Assembly (NCBI GenBank): GCA_029983705.1
Contig: JASBYZ010000003.1
Span: 1-40,381 of the forward strand
Reading direction: 5' to 3'
Source: Coriobacteriales bacterium
GTDB lineage: Bacteria > Actinomycetota > Coriobacteriia > Coriobacteriales > JAEZZM01
Length of the DNA stretch: 40,381 nucleotides
In this document: positions 1-7,790 of the stretch, piece by piece
How positions within the stretch are numbered: position 1 is the first letter of the stretch
How the letters are laid out: every line of letters begins with the position of its first letter
Translations under genes and position numbers: made by a program
Notes under the pieces: model-generated
What the model was told of the DNA's origin: nothing
Databases searched by the model: none
The model's input: only the letters and a program-made list of their open reading frames with translations

Positions 1-111
1 CCTCGCTTGCAAAAGCACTACTCGCAAGCATTAGTATACTTATAACAATAACTGCGATTATAGAGGTGTGCTTAAGAAGAGCCCCCCCCCCGCATTTCTT
101 ACATCATACAT
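1..111 (-). CDS. 5' end of a putative phase-variable secreted or surface protein (OFF frame, cut by window edge)
   Basis: The start is the ATG at 111-109, eight bases downstream of a strong AAGGAG site. It reads MYDVRNAGGG into a run of ten G on the coding strand (82-91), and in the sequence as given it then stops at TAA 60-58. Shifting frame inside the run (8 or 11 G) gives ALLKHTSIIAVIV, then a hydrophobic stretch ending in ASSAFA-SE. That is a classic signal peptide: basic start, about 15 hydrophobic residues and an AxA cleavage site. The reading frame stays open to base 1. The signal-peptide frame has its own stop upstream of the run and no start codon, so translation can only enter from the ATG at 111. 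What is seen is a good start, a good signal peptide and a frame break exactly at a homopolymer. Phase variation by slipped-strand mispairing is inferred. A sequencing error in the run is the main alternative. The mature protein lies outside the window. Confidence 0.72.
82..91 (-). repeat. Poly-G tract (10 G) inside a signal-peptide gene
   Basis: Ten consecutive C on the given strand read as ten G in the coding sequence, between codon 7 and the hydrophobic core of a signal peptide. With 9 or 10 G the frame ends within about 20 codons. With 8 or 11 G it is open to the window edge. G runs of this length are known contingency tracts in other bacteria, for example Campylobacter, Neisseria and Bordetella. 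I saw no other homopolymer of this length in the window. Confidence 0.9.
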
Positions 112-229
112 GAAAGTTTCTCCTTTTAAAGATATTTGACATATAATCTGTGAATGCGCATCACATAATATGATTCTTCCAGATAAGGAAGGAAAAAGGA
201 ATAGAGAATTAGTTAACTTATTGTTAATC

Positions 230-257
230 TTTATATAATTTAATATCCAATTATCAA
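230..257 (-). promoter_or_regulatory. Predicted promoter of the poly-G secreted-protein gene
   Basis: On the minus strand TTGATA (257-252) lies 16 bases from TATAAA (235-230), giving a leader of about 110 bases before the ATG at 111. The -35 box sits inside a perfect inverted repeat CCAATT-ATC-AATTGG (247-261), which could be an operator. A nearer alternative is TTATGT and TATATG around 170-140. The promoter starts just after the terminator of the preceding gene, so this gene looks independently transcribed. Confidence 0.5.
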
Positions 258-264
258 TTGGACA

Positions 265-302
265 AAAAATAAGCCTCGTAGATGAAAGTATCCACGAGGC
301 TT
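265..302 (-). terminator. Intrinsic terminator after the 68-residue membrane protein gene
   Basis: A nine-base perfect stem (271-279 with 294-302; arm AAGCCTCGT on the plus strand) with a 14-base loop is followed on the minus strand by ATTTTTTG. It lies about 37 bases downstream of the stop of the small membrane protein gene. Confidence 0.85.
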
Positions 303-338
303 CTAATGATAAGCTTCTTGATCCATTACAAACAAAAC

Positions 339-545
339 CTACCACATGTTTCCAGTACCGCTAGTACGTACACCCGGCTTAAAGCTTGGTCCTGCAATAA
401 ACTCTCTGTACATAGCTAGAGTTAATACTGCAAAGATTGCGAGTGCTGCAAGTCTTGCACCAGTAAATCCAAGTAAAATGTTTGCTACAAGAGCAATAAT
501 AGTAAGGCTTAGTGCAATACCAGCAAAGAAAGTTCTAAAAGTCAT
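339..545 (-). CDS. Small two-helix membrane protein, function unknown
   Basis: This is a 68-residue protein that I do not recognise. Residues 4-27 and 30-46 form two hydrophobic helices (FFAGIALSLTIIALVANILL and LAALAIFAVLTLAM) with a short turn between them. A polar tail rich in Gly, Ser and Thr follows (PSFKPGVRTSGTGNMW). The ATG is preceded by AAAGGAG at good spacing. It has its own predicted promoter (TTGACG, 17 bases, TATAGT) and its own intrinsic terminator, which makes a real monocistronic gene likely despite the small size. It lies between the clpB terminator and the poly-G secreted-protein gene. No catalytic motif is visible. Confidence 0.75.
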   Translation of the reverse strand: MTFRTFFAGIALSLTIIALVANILLGFTGARLAALAIFAVLTLAMYREFIAGPSFKPGVRTSGTGNMW

Positions 546-588
546 CTTAAAACTCCTTTCCTTTTGTTTCTCATTTGCTTACATATTC

Positions 589-617
589 ACTATATGTGTT
601 AACAAATGTTACGTCAA
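589..617 (-). promoter_or_regulatory. Predicted promoter of the 68-residue membrane protein gene, with a palindrome in the spacer
   Basis: TTGACG (617-612), a 17-base spacer and TATAGT (594-589) on the minus strand form a near-consensus vegetative promoter. The spacer contains the perfect palindrome TGTTAACA (597-604), a plausible operator position. Confidence 0.65.
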
Positions 618-784
618 TGTTAAATCCTATGAAAGGTTGTTTCTACACATTTTTATGTATTAAAAGTGATTTACCTGGTAATTTGTGTTTATCACTTACT
701 TGAATTGTGAACTAAATGTTAAATATATTCTTTCTTTTATAACATTATTTAACATATCAGCCTACATCTGTAACAAGTTGTAAC
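618..784. other. AT-rich intergenic region with repeated ATGTTAAAT motifs and inverted repeats
   Basis: No gene is visible here. The 9-mer ATGTTAAAT occurs at 617-625 and 716-724 and inverted at 747-755. Between them is AAGTGAT (664-670) paired with ATCACTT (691-697), enclosing the small palindrome TTACC-T-GGTAA (671-681). The stretch lies upstream of the small membrane protein promoter and downstream of the clpB terminator, so it may hold distal regulatory sites. Function is not established. Confidence 0.4.
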
Positions 785-823
785 AAAAATAAGAGCGCCT
801 CCTGAACATCCAAGAAGCGCTCT
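782..823 (-). terminator. Intrinsic terminator of the heat-shock operon, after clpB
   Basis: AGAGCGC (792-798) pairs with GCGCTCT (817-823). On the minus strand it is followed by TATTTTTG. It lies about 40 bases past the clpB stop. Confidence 0.8.
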
Positions 824-864
824 AAGCTAAGCTTTATATCTAAGTCTATATAAGAGTAAATTAT

Positions 865-3528
865 TTACTCAAGCTCATCAGGCTCTATAGCAGTATCTCC
901 TTCTTCAGCTTCACTTACCCTTGGCTCAACAGAACTTCTGCCCTGTTCTACATGGGCAGTAAAGTTATTGTCTACATCCACATCTATAGTAATAGTGGTA
1001 TTAGGACCTGCTTGTCCGTCAATAATAAGGCCAGCTGCTCTGTCCACAATCTGTCTTTGAATAAGCCTCTTAAGTGGGCGTGCACCATATACTGGATCTA
1101 GACCTTGTAGGGCTAGCATCTCTTTGGCACCATCTGTTACCACTAGGTCAATGCGCTCTTCTTCAAGTCTTTGGTATACATCCTTAAGCTGAATGTCCAC
1201 AATCTTGTCTAATTGATCAAGTCCAAGTGGGTTAAATACCACAATGTCATCAATACGGTTTAAAAACTCTGGTCTAAACTGAGCCCTGAGCGCATTTTGT
1301 AGCGCATTATCTATAGTCTTCTTATCCTCAGTTTGGCTGAGCTCACTAATTACCTGACTTCCAACATTTGAGGTCATAATAATTACTGTGTTTCTAAAAG
1401 AAACTACTCTACCTTGACCATCTGTAAGGCGTCCATCGTCTAGGACTTGAAGGAGGATGTTAAAGACATCTGGATGTGCCTTTTCCATCTCGTCAAGTAG
1501 CACTACAGAATATGGAGCTCTTCTAACTGCCTCGGTAAGTTGTCCTCCCTCATCATATCCAACATATCCTGGAGGAGCACCAATAAGTCTTTGTACTGAA
1601 AACTTTTCCATGTACTCAGACATATCAATTCTAATAAGGCTCTTTTCATCATCAAACAAAAACTCGGCTAAGGCCTTTGCAAGCTCAGTCTTACCAACAC
1701 CCGTAGGTCCTAAGAACAAGAAGGAGCCTAGTGGCCTATTTGGATCAGAGAGTCCCGCACGAGATCTTCTGATGGCATCAGATACCGCACTTACTGCCTC
1801 ATCTTGGCCAACAACACGTCTGTGTAGTGCCTCTTCTAGGTGCTTTAACTTCTCGCGCTCACCCTGCATCATCTTAGCTACAGGAATACCGGTCCATGAA
1901 GATACAACGGTTGCTACCTCGTCTTCTCCAACCTCTTCTTTTAGAATAGCTCCGCTTTCTTGCTTGTGCTTAAGCTCTTCTTCTGCCTGAGCATACTGGT
2001 TTTCAAGACCTGGAATAGTTGCAAACCTCAGCTCAGATGCCTTTTGTAAGTCACCATTTCTGGTAGCTTTTTCCATCTCTATACGGGCATCTTCAAGTTC
2101 TGCCTTTAGGCGCTGAACTTCTGATATTGCTTTTTTCTCGTTTTGCCACTCGGCCTTTGCTCCTGCGAGCTTTTCTTGAGCTTGACTTAACTCTTTTCTC
2201 AAAGTGTCAAGTCTTTCAATTGAAGCCTCGTCCTCTTCTTTCATCAAGGCCTGCTCTTCAATTTGAAGCTGGGTTACTTGGCGTTGTAAGACATCTATAT
2301 TTACTGGCATGGAGTCAATCTCCATACGAAGTCTTGACGCTGCCTCATCCATTAAGTCAATTGCCTTATCAGGTAAAAAGCGGTCTTGAATATAGCGGTT
2401 TGAGAGGTTAGCTGCAGCTACAATGGCACCATCAGTAATTCTTACACCGTGGTGGATCTCATACTTTTCTTTTAGACCACGTAAAATTCCTATGGTGTCT
2501 TCAACACTTGGCTCAGTTACTATAACCGGCTGAAAACGTCTTGCAAGCGCTGCGTCTTTCTCGACATACTTACGGTATTCATCTAAGGTAGTAGCACCTA
2601 TAGTGTGAAGCTCTCCACGTGCAAGTGCTGGCTTTAGGATGTTTCCTGCATCCATCGAGCCCTCAGACTTACCCGCACCAACAATGGTATGAAGCTCATC
2701 TATAAAAAGCACTACTCTGCCGTCTGCCTGGCTTACCTCTTTGAGCACCGCTTTGAGTCTGTCTTCAAACTCACCACGATACTTAGCTCCTGCTATTAAG
2801 GCAGACATGTCAAGCTCAACAACTTCTCTATCTTTGAGAGATTGAGGAACGTCTCCTGCAACAATTCTTTGTGCAAGACCCTCTACAATAGCGGTTTTAC
2901 CAGTTCCAGGCTCACCAATTAAGACCGGGTTATTTTTGGTTCTTCTTGAGAGCACCTGAATGGTGCGTCTAATCTCATCAGATCTTCCAATAACTGGGTC
3001 AAGCTTTCCTTGACGGGCAAGATCTGTAAGGTTTCTTCCGTAAGTCTCAAGTGCTTCAAACTCAAGCTTTGAGTCTGGAGAGCTTACTCTATCGTCTCCA
3101 CGCAGCTGCTCGTAGGCCTCTATCAATCTATTTTTGCTTACGCCTGCAGTATTGAGTATGCTTCCTGCCTTTGAAGAATCATCTGCAAGTGCAATAAGTA
3201 AGTGCTCGGTAGTTGCAAAAGAGTCTCCAAGTTTTCCGGCAATGTCTATAGCATTTTCAAGCACCCTCAAAAAATCTTGAGAAGGCTGTTGTTGTGCCAC
3301 CCCACTCACCTTTGGTAGCGACTCAATTTGGCTATCAACCTCTTTTAGGAGCGCACGCGGATTGGTTCCAATACGCTCAATAATTGCAGTAATATTGTGC
3401 TCACTTTTATCTAGCAAGGCTTTTAAGAGGTGGATAGGCTCAACTGAGGCAGACTTATAGTCTGATGCAAGCCCAAGTGCTTCTTGCATAGCCTCCTGAG
3501 AGCTAATTGCAAGTTTTTCTAATCTCAT
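865..3528 (-). CDS. clpB: ClpB disaggregase ATPase
   Basis: ClpB is a Hsp100/AAA+ chaperone that, with DnaK, DnaJ and GrpE, pulls proteins out of aggregates in the cytoplasm. At 887 residues it has full family length. The parts run in order: an N-terminal Clp repeat domain (about 1-150), a first AAA+ module with Walker A GEPGTGKT (205-212), the coiled-coil middle domain (about 410-530) that separates ClpB from ClpA and ClpC, and a second AAA+ module with GPTGVGKT (about 607-614) and the ClpB-type IGAPPGYVGYDEGG segment. The C-terminal tail is acidic. The start codon directly abuts the hspR stop codon, so the two genes are cotranscribed. It is the last gene of the dnaK cluster, as in bifidobacteria and other actinobacteria, and is followed by a terminator. 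Confidence 0.97.
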   Translation of the reverse strand: MRLEKLAISSQEAMQEALGLASDYKSASVEPIHLLKALLDKSEHNITAIIERIGTNPRALLKEVDSQIESLPKVSGVAQQQPSQDFLRVLENAIDIAGKLGDSFATTEHLLIALADDSSKAGSILNTAGVSKNRLIEAYEQLRGDDRVSSPDSKLEFEALETYGRNLTDLARQGKLDPVIGRSDEIRRTIQVLSRRTKNNPVLIGEPGTGKTAIVEGLAQRIVAGDVPQSLKDREVVELDMSALIAGAKYRGEFEDRLKAVLKEVSQADGRVVLFIDELHTIVGAGKSEGSMDAGNILKPALARGELHTIGATTLDEYRKYVEKDAALARRFQPVIVTEPSVEDTIGILRGLKEKYEIHHGVRITDGAIVAAANLSNRYIQDRFLPDKAIDLMDEAASRLRMEIDSMPVNIDVLQRQVTQLQIEEQALMKEEDEASIERLDTLRKELSQAQEKLAGAKAEWQNEKKAISEVQRLKAELEDARIEMEKATRNGDLQKASELRFATIPGLENQYAQAEEELKHKQESGAILKEEVGEDEVATVVSSWTGIPVAKMMQGEREKLKHLEEALHRRVVGQDEAVSAVSDAIRRSRAGLSDPNRPLGSFLFLGPTGVGKTELAKALAEFLFDDEKSLIRIDMSEYMEKFSVQRLIGAPPGYVGYDEGGQLTEAVRRAPYSVVLLDEMEKAHPDVFNILLQVLDDGRLTDGQGRVVSFRNTVIIMTSNVGSQVISELSQTEDKKTIDNALQNALRAQFRPEFLNRIDDIVVFNPLGLDQLDKIVDIQLKDVYQRLEEERIDLVVTDGAKEMLALQGLDPVYGARPLKRLIQRQIVDRAAGLIIDGQAGPNTTITIDVDVDNNFTAHVEQGRSSVEPRVSEAEEGDTAIEPDELE

Positions 3529-3948
3529 CTATTCTTCACCCCTGTCAAGTTCAATCAAAAATCTGCGCAGTGGGTTATCATCGCTATTTTCATAAGGCAC
3601 TAGAGCTGTGATGGTCTCCCTCATCATGTACTCATGCACCTGCTTTTCAAGCTCTGCCACGCGCTTTCTAAGTGTTTCTATCTCATCGTATTTTTTATCA
3701 AGACGCTTAGTCATATCCAAAATACGTACCACACCGGCTAGGTTAATACCTTCATCGGTGAGGCGTGAAATTAAATCGAGACGCTCAATATCTCTTTGAG
3801 AATACAGACGCGTATTACCGCGTGAGCGCTGCGGATTTAGTAGTCCTTTGGACTCATATATTCTTAACGTTTGTGGATGCATGCCAGTTAATTCAGCAGC
3901 AACGCTAATCATATAGAGCGGCTTATCTTTATTCCTGCCATCCATCAC
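3529..3948 (-). CDS. hspR: HspR, MerR-family heat-shock repressor
   Basis: A 139-residue MerR-type regulator. The winged helix-turn-helix spans about 10-80 (YMISVAAELTGMHPQTLRIYE, then the LLNPQRSRGNTRLYS wing). A short coiled coil follows at 85-115 (KKYDEIETLRKRVAELEKQV). In actinobacteria HspR represses the dnaK and clpB genes by binding HAIR inverted repeats, with DnaK as corepressor. The position between dnaJ and clpB matches this family. The ORF opens with GTG at 3948 followed directly by ATG. AAAGGAG lies 7 bases before the GTG, so either could start. Autoregulation is expected, but I could not find a convincing HAIR site in the window. Confidence 0.93.
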   Translation of the reverse strand: MMDGRNKDKPLYMISVAAELTGMHPQTLRIYESKGLLNPQRSRGNTRLYSQRDIERLDLISRLTDEGINLAGVVRILDMTKRLDKKYDEIETLRKRVAELEKQVHEYMMRETITALVPYENSDDNPLRRFLIELDRGEE

Positions 3949-3978
3949 GTGAAATCTCCTTTAATTGTGTTTGCATTA

Positions 3979-4902
3979 TTAATTAAAATGCTGGCGAGGC
4001 TTTCTGGGGTCTATCTCTTTAAGCTTTGCATAAAGCTCTTTTTCCTCGCTTGTTAAATACTCTGGTATTTCTATTTTTACCCGTGCAAGTAGCGCACCAG
4101 TTTTACCTTTATTAGCCAAATCTGGAGCTCCCAAATTTGAAAACTTAAAGGTCTTTGCGTTTTGAGTTCCGGCAGGAACTTTTAAACGAACGGTTTTGCC
4201 TTGCGGGGTTGGTATATCAATTTGTGCACCAAGTGCAGCCTCTGCTGGAGTAAGTGGCACCTCAAGGTGTACGTCTGCTCCGCTAAAACTAAAGAGTGGA
4301 TGAGGAGAAATTTTAGTTGTAATAACAAGGTCGCCTCGCTCGCCACCGTGCTTTCCGTACTCACCACGCTTTTTATACCTCAGCTTGCCACCGTCTTGGG
4401 CTCCTGCAGGAACCTTTACGGTAAGCTCTTGTTTTTCTTTAGTTGAAGGGATGCGGTAACTTACCTTTCTTTGAGTGCCCTTAAATGCCTCTTCAAAAGA
4501 AATCTCAAGACTTAAGGTTAAATCAGAGCCTCTTTGAGCTTTGTTTCTTGGAGTTCCAAAACCACTAAAGTCCCAGCTTGTACCAAAGGCGCCTTCACCT
4601 CTTCTGATTGACTCTAAAATCTCAGACCAATCAATAGATGAGCCACTTCCTTGGTAGCTATAGCCTCCTCTTGAACCTCCAAACGGAGAAGATCCATATA
4701 AGAGGTATTGGTCGTACTCTTTTTTCTTTTGTGGGTCTCCCAAAACCTCATATGCCTCAGAGATTTCTTTAAACTTCTCTTCATCTCCCCCGGCATCTGG
4801 GTGGTATTTAACCGCTAGCTTTTTAAAGGCTTTTTTTATCTCATCAGCAGATGCTTTGGTGCTCACGCCTAAAACATCGTAATAACTTTTTGTACTAGGC
4901 AT
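3979..4902 (-). CDS. dnaJ: DnaJ-family co-chaperone without zinc finger (CbpA-like)
   Basis: A 307-residue Hsp40 that stimulates the DnaK ATPase and delivers substrates. The J domain (1-70) holds the HPD motif at 34-36. It is followed by a Gly/Ser/Phe-rich linker (about 70-120) and two beta-rich client-binding domains (about 125-295). The four CxxCxGxG zinc-finger repeats of type I DnaJ are absent, so this is a type II (CbpA-like) protein, shorter than the roughly 375 residues of classical DnaJ. An AGGAGGG site precedes the ATG. It lies downstream of grpE across a 105-base gap with a terminator hairpin, and 30 bases upstream of hspR. Confidence 0.92.
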   Translation of the reverse strand: MPSTKSYYDVLGVSTKASADEIKKAFKKLAVKYHPDAGGDEEKFKEISEAYEVLGDPQKKKEYDQYLLYGSSPFGGSRGGYSYQGSGSSIDWSEILESIRRGEGAFGTSWDFSGFGTPRNKAQRGSDLTLSLEISFEEAFKGTQRKVSYRIPSTKEKQELTVKVPAGAQDGGKLRYKKRGEYGKHGGERGDLVITTKISPHPLFSFSGADVHLEVPLTPAEAALGAQIDIPTPQGKTVRLKVPAGTQNAKTFKFSNLGAPDLANKGKTGALLARVKIEIPEYLTSEEKELYAKLKEIDPRKPRQHFN

Positions 4903-4942
4903 GTCACCCTCCTATCATCTTTAATCGTTTATGCCTCAAAGC

Positions 4943-4978
4943 AAAAAGGCCTTAAGTAACACTAATTACTTGAGGCCT
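4943..4978 (-). terminator. Intrinsic terminator between grpE and dnaJ
   Basis: GGCCTTAAGTAA (4948-4959) pairs with TTACTTGAGGCC (4966-4977), 12 base pairs with one G-U, extended by one A-T pair at 4947/4978. The loop is six bases. On the minus strand it is followed by TTTTT (4947-4943). It would reduce transcription into dnaJ-hspR-clpB, setting DnaK and GrpE above the downstream products. Confidence 0.82.
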
Positions 4979-5007
4979 CAAATTTAAATTATTGTATGCA
5001 CTAAGGC

Positions 5008-5649
5008 TTACTCGTCTTCACTTGGTCTTTTTGGACCGCCTGTAGTAATTTGAACCATTGCTGGCCTAATAACATAACCACCCAGCTCATAGCCCTTTTG
5101 AAGCACATTGCAAACGGTCTCATCAAAGACCTCTTTGTTTTCTACCTGACCTACTGCCTGGTGTTTAAGTGCGTCAAAGGCCTCATCTATTGGATCAATT
5201 ACAACAAGTTTAGCCTTAGTTTCAAGCGTTTGAACGAGCTTGTCATGCACAGCTTCTACACCCTGGGTAAATGCTTTAAACTCACCTTCTGGATTGGTGT
5301 TTTCTGCTGCCTGGCAAGCACGCTCCAAATCATCTATTACCGGCAACAGAGCCTCAATTAATTTTTCTGTTGCCCTAATTTTGGAAGACTCATATTCTTG
5401 AGCGCTTCTCTTTCTAAAGTTATCCCACTCTGCTGAAAGTCTCATGTACTTATCGTTACTTGCAGCAAGAGCGGCCTTTAGATTTTGAACCTCGTCGTCA
5501 GAAGACTCATCTTCTATAACTTCTGGCTCAAGCACTTCTTCAGTGTTTACTGAACAAGAAGGGCTCTCTTCAGAGCCCTTGCCTGTATCTTCAGAGAAGG
5601 GGCTGTCTTGGCCTGGCTCAACTTTTGTCTCGTCAGGTTTCTTAGCCAT
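5008..5649 (-). CDS. grpE: GrpE nucleotide exchange factor
   Basis: GrpE releases ADP from DnaK to reset the chaperone cycle. The 213-residue protein has a long acidic, disordered start (about 1-50, rich in Glu, Asp and Ser), then the dimerising long helix (about 52-120, including KYMRLSAEWDNFRKRSAQEY). The compact beta head follows (about 140-205), with the family ending GGYVIRPAMVQITTGG. The ATG directly follows the dnaK stop codon, so the two are translationally linked. Confidence 0.96.
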   Translation of the reverse strand: MAKKPDETKVEPGQDSPFSEDTGKGSEESPSCSVNTEEVLEPEVIEDESSDDEVQNLKAALAASNDKYMRLSAEWDNFRKRSAQEYESSKIRATEKLIEALLPVIDDLERACQAAENTNPEGEFKAFTQGVEAVHDKLVQTLETKAKLVVIDPIDEAFDALKHQAVGQVENKEVFDETVCNVLQKGYELGGYVIRPAMVQITTGGPKRPSEDE

Positions 5650-7572
5650 TTACTCCTCCTTCTTATCCTTATCTTCATCAACTACTTCATACTCAGCCTC
5701 TACCACATCATCATCTGATGAGCTTTGAGCTTGGCCTGCATCTTGTGATGAAGCTTGCTCATTTGATGCTTGAGCGTCAGCGTATACAATCTCTGCAAGT
5801 TTGTAGCCAACAGATTGGAGGTTTTCAGTAGCAGACTTAATTGCCTCTACATCCTCACCTTCGAGTGCATCCTTGGTCTTTTGGAGTGCCTCTTCTGCCT
5901 CGCTCTTAAGGCTAGCATCTACTTTATCGCCCAGCTCATTTAAGGTTTGCTCAGTTGAGTAGGTTAAGGAGTCAGCCTGGTTTCTAACCTCGACCTCTTC
6001 TTTCTTCTTTTGGTCCTCTTCTGCGTGAGCCTCAGCGTCTTTTACCATTCTGTCTACTTCATCATCTGATAGAGCGGTTGAGCCAGAAATGGTAATCTGT
6101 TGCTCTTTACCAGTGCCAAGGTCTTTAGCAGAAACCTTAACAATACCGTTAGCATCAATATCAAAGGTTACTTCAATTTGTGGAACACCTCTGCGTGCTG
6201 CAGGAATGTCAGTTAATTGAAAGCGACCTAAGGTCTTGTTGTCACGGGCCATCTCACGCTCACCTTGGAGTACGTGGATTTCAACTGAGGTTTGGTTATC
6301 TGCTGCAGTTGAGTAAATCTCGGTCTTGGTGGTTGGAATGGTAGTGTTTCTATCAATCATCTTGGTCATAACGCCACCCATGGTTTCTACACCTAAAGAA
6401 AGTGGGGTTACGTCAAGAAGTAAGATACCTTTAACGTCACCAGTTAATACTCCACCTTGAACCGCAGCACCAATAGCTACAACCTCATCTGGGTTAACGC
6501 TCATGTTTGGCTTTTTACCAGTAATCTTGTTAACAGTCTCTTGAACTGCTGGCATACGAGTAGAACCGCCAACTAAGATAACCTCTGAGAGGTCTGAAGC
6601 CTTAAGAGAAGCATCTTTAAGTGCATTGTTTACTGGAGCCTTAAGTCTTTCAATTAAGTCATGGGTGAGTTTTTCAAACTCTGCACGGCTTAAATCGTAG
6701 TTTAAGTGCTTAGGACCGGTAGCATCTGCCGTAATAAATGGAAGGTTAATGTTTGTTTGAGAGGTTTGTGAAAGCTCCATCTTAGCTTTTTCTGCAGCCT
6801 CTTTAAGTCTCTGCAAAGCCATAGGATCTTTGTTGAGCTCTACACCGTTCTCATCTTTAAACTTCTTAACTAACCAATCAATTATGCGCTGATCCCAGTC
6901 ATCTCCTCCAAGGTGGTTGTCACCTGAAGTTGAAAGTACCTCAAATACGCCGTCTGAAATCTCAAGGATTGAAACGTCAAAGGTACCACCACCAAGGTCA
7001 AATACTAAGACCTTCTCGTCAATGCCTTCTTTATCAAGACCATACGCAAGTGCTGCTGCAGTTGGCTCATTAACAATACGCTGCACGTTTAAGCCTGCAA
7101 TCTTACCGGCGTCCTTAGTTGCTTGACGCTGCGCATCATTAAAGTATGCAGGTACGGTAATAACAGCATCAGTTACGGTCTCGCCCAAGTACTTTTCTGC
7201 GTCAGTCTTGAGCTTTTGGAGGGTCATAGCTGAGATTTCTTCAGGGGTAAAATCTTTGCCCTCAACGTTTACAACTGCACGTCCGTCCTTACCTTTTGAA
7301 ACCTTGTAAGGAACGGTCTCACGCTCTGATGCGGTCTCATCATATGAACGACCAATAAATCTTTTGATTGAAAATACGGTATTTTCTGGGTTAGTAACTG
7401 CCTGGTTTTTAGCAGCCTTACCAACTACGCGCTCACCTTCTTTTCTAAAACCCACAACTGAAGGGGTTGTTCTGTCACCTTCTGCATTAACAATAATTGT
7501 TGGCTCTCCACCTTCAAGTACTGCCATTGCTGAGTTGGTAGTACCAAGGTCTATACCGATTATCTTTGCCAT
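5650..7572 (-). CDS. dnaK: DnaK, Hsp70 chaperone
   Basis: The ATP-driven Hsp70 chaperone, here 640 residues with all expected parts. The actin-fold ATPase domain (about 1-360) starts with GIDLGTTNSAM, contains VPAYFNDAQRQATKDAG and the DLGGGTFDVSIL phosphate loop, and lacks the extra loop of proteobacterial DnaK, as is usual in Gram-positives. The interdomain linker and beta-sandwich follow (LLLDVTPLSLGVETMGG), then the helical lid. The tail is acidic (EAEYEVVDEDKDKKEE). AGGAGG precedes the ATG by 11 bases. It is the first gene of the heat-shock cluster and has its own promoter region shared with the divergent ferredoxin gene. Confidence 0.98.
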   Translation of the reverse strand: MAKIIGIDLGTTNSAMAVLEGGEPTIIVNAEGDRTTPSVVGFRKEGERVVGKAAKNQAVTNPENTVFSIKRFIGRSYDETASERETVPYKVSKGKDGRAVVNVEGKDFTPEEISAMTLQKLKTDAEKYLGETVTDAVITVPAYFNDAQRQATKDAGKIAGLNVQRIVNEPTAAALAYGLDKEGIDEKVLVFDLGGGTFDVSILEISDGVFEVLSTSGDNHLGGDDWDQRIIDWLVKKFKDENGVELNKDPMALQRLKEAAEKAKMELSQTSQTNINLPFITADATGPKHLNYDLSRAEFEKLTHDLIERLKAPVNNALKDASLKASDLSEVILVGGSTRMPAVQETVNKITGKKPNMSVNPDEVVAIGAAVQGGVLTGDVKGILLLDVTPLSLGVETMGGVMTKMIDRNTTIPTTKTEIYSTAADNQTSVEIHVLQGEREMARDNKTLGRFQLTDIPAARRGVPQIEVTFDIDANGIVKVSAKDLGTGKEQQITISGSTALSDDEVDRMVKDAEAHAEEDQKKKEEVEVRNQADSLTYSTEQTLNELGDKVDASLKSEAEEALQKTKDALEGEDVEAIKSATENLQSVGYKLAEIVYADAQASNEQASSQDAGQAQSSSDDDVVEAEYEVVDEDKDKKEE

Positions 7573-7654
7573 AAACTTAAGTTCCTCCTAAATACGAGCA
7601 TTAAGCTGTATATTTGTAGTTTTACACAACACGCTACTTTGTTTAACGTAAGAT

Positions 7655-7684
7655 ACTATACCCATGAGTTCTAATCTTATACAA
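7655..7684 (-). promoter_or_regulatory. Predicted dnaK promoter
   Basis: TTGTAT (7684-7679), 18 bases and TATAGT (7660-7655) on the minus strand, about 85 bases before the dnaK ATG. The spacer carries CATGAGT on the plus strand (7663-7669), one base from the HspR half-site CTTGAGT, but no matching second half at the right spacing. The rest of the 303-base gap up to the ferredoxin gene holds the ferredoxin promoter and nothing else I recognise. Confidence 0.45.
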
Positions 7685-7790
7685 AATCTAAGTGTGTGTA
7701 TATAAGGTTTTGTGAAAGAAATTTGATAGATAAACTAAAGCCCTAACCTGCCCATCACAATAAACATATAAATAAATATGCAATTTGTAC

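Noticed and set aside
149..165. CRP-like TGTGA...TCACA in the leader of the poly-G gene
   Set aside because: The spacer is seven bases, not six, and the site lies downstream of the preferred promoter. At most it is a small leader hairpin.
58..345. 95-residue open frame on the minus strand ending in the poly-G region
   Set aside because: Its upstream part runs through the preceding terminator and promoter and has no ribosome site. Only the ATG at 111 within it has a good site, and it leads to the poly-G switch.
346..663. 105-residue plus-strand frame opposite the small membrane protein
   Set aside because: It is a shadow of the minus-strand gene, has no ribosome site and runs across that gene's promoter.
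1457..1990. 177-residue plus-strand frame inside clpB
   Set aside because: Low-complexity Ser-rich shadow of a strongly conserved gene.
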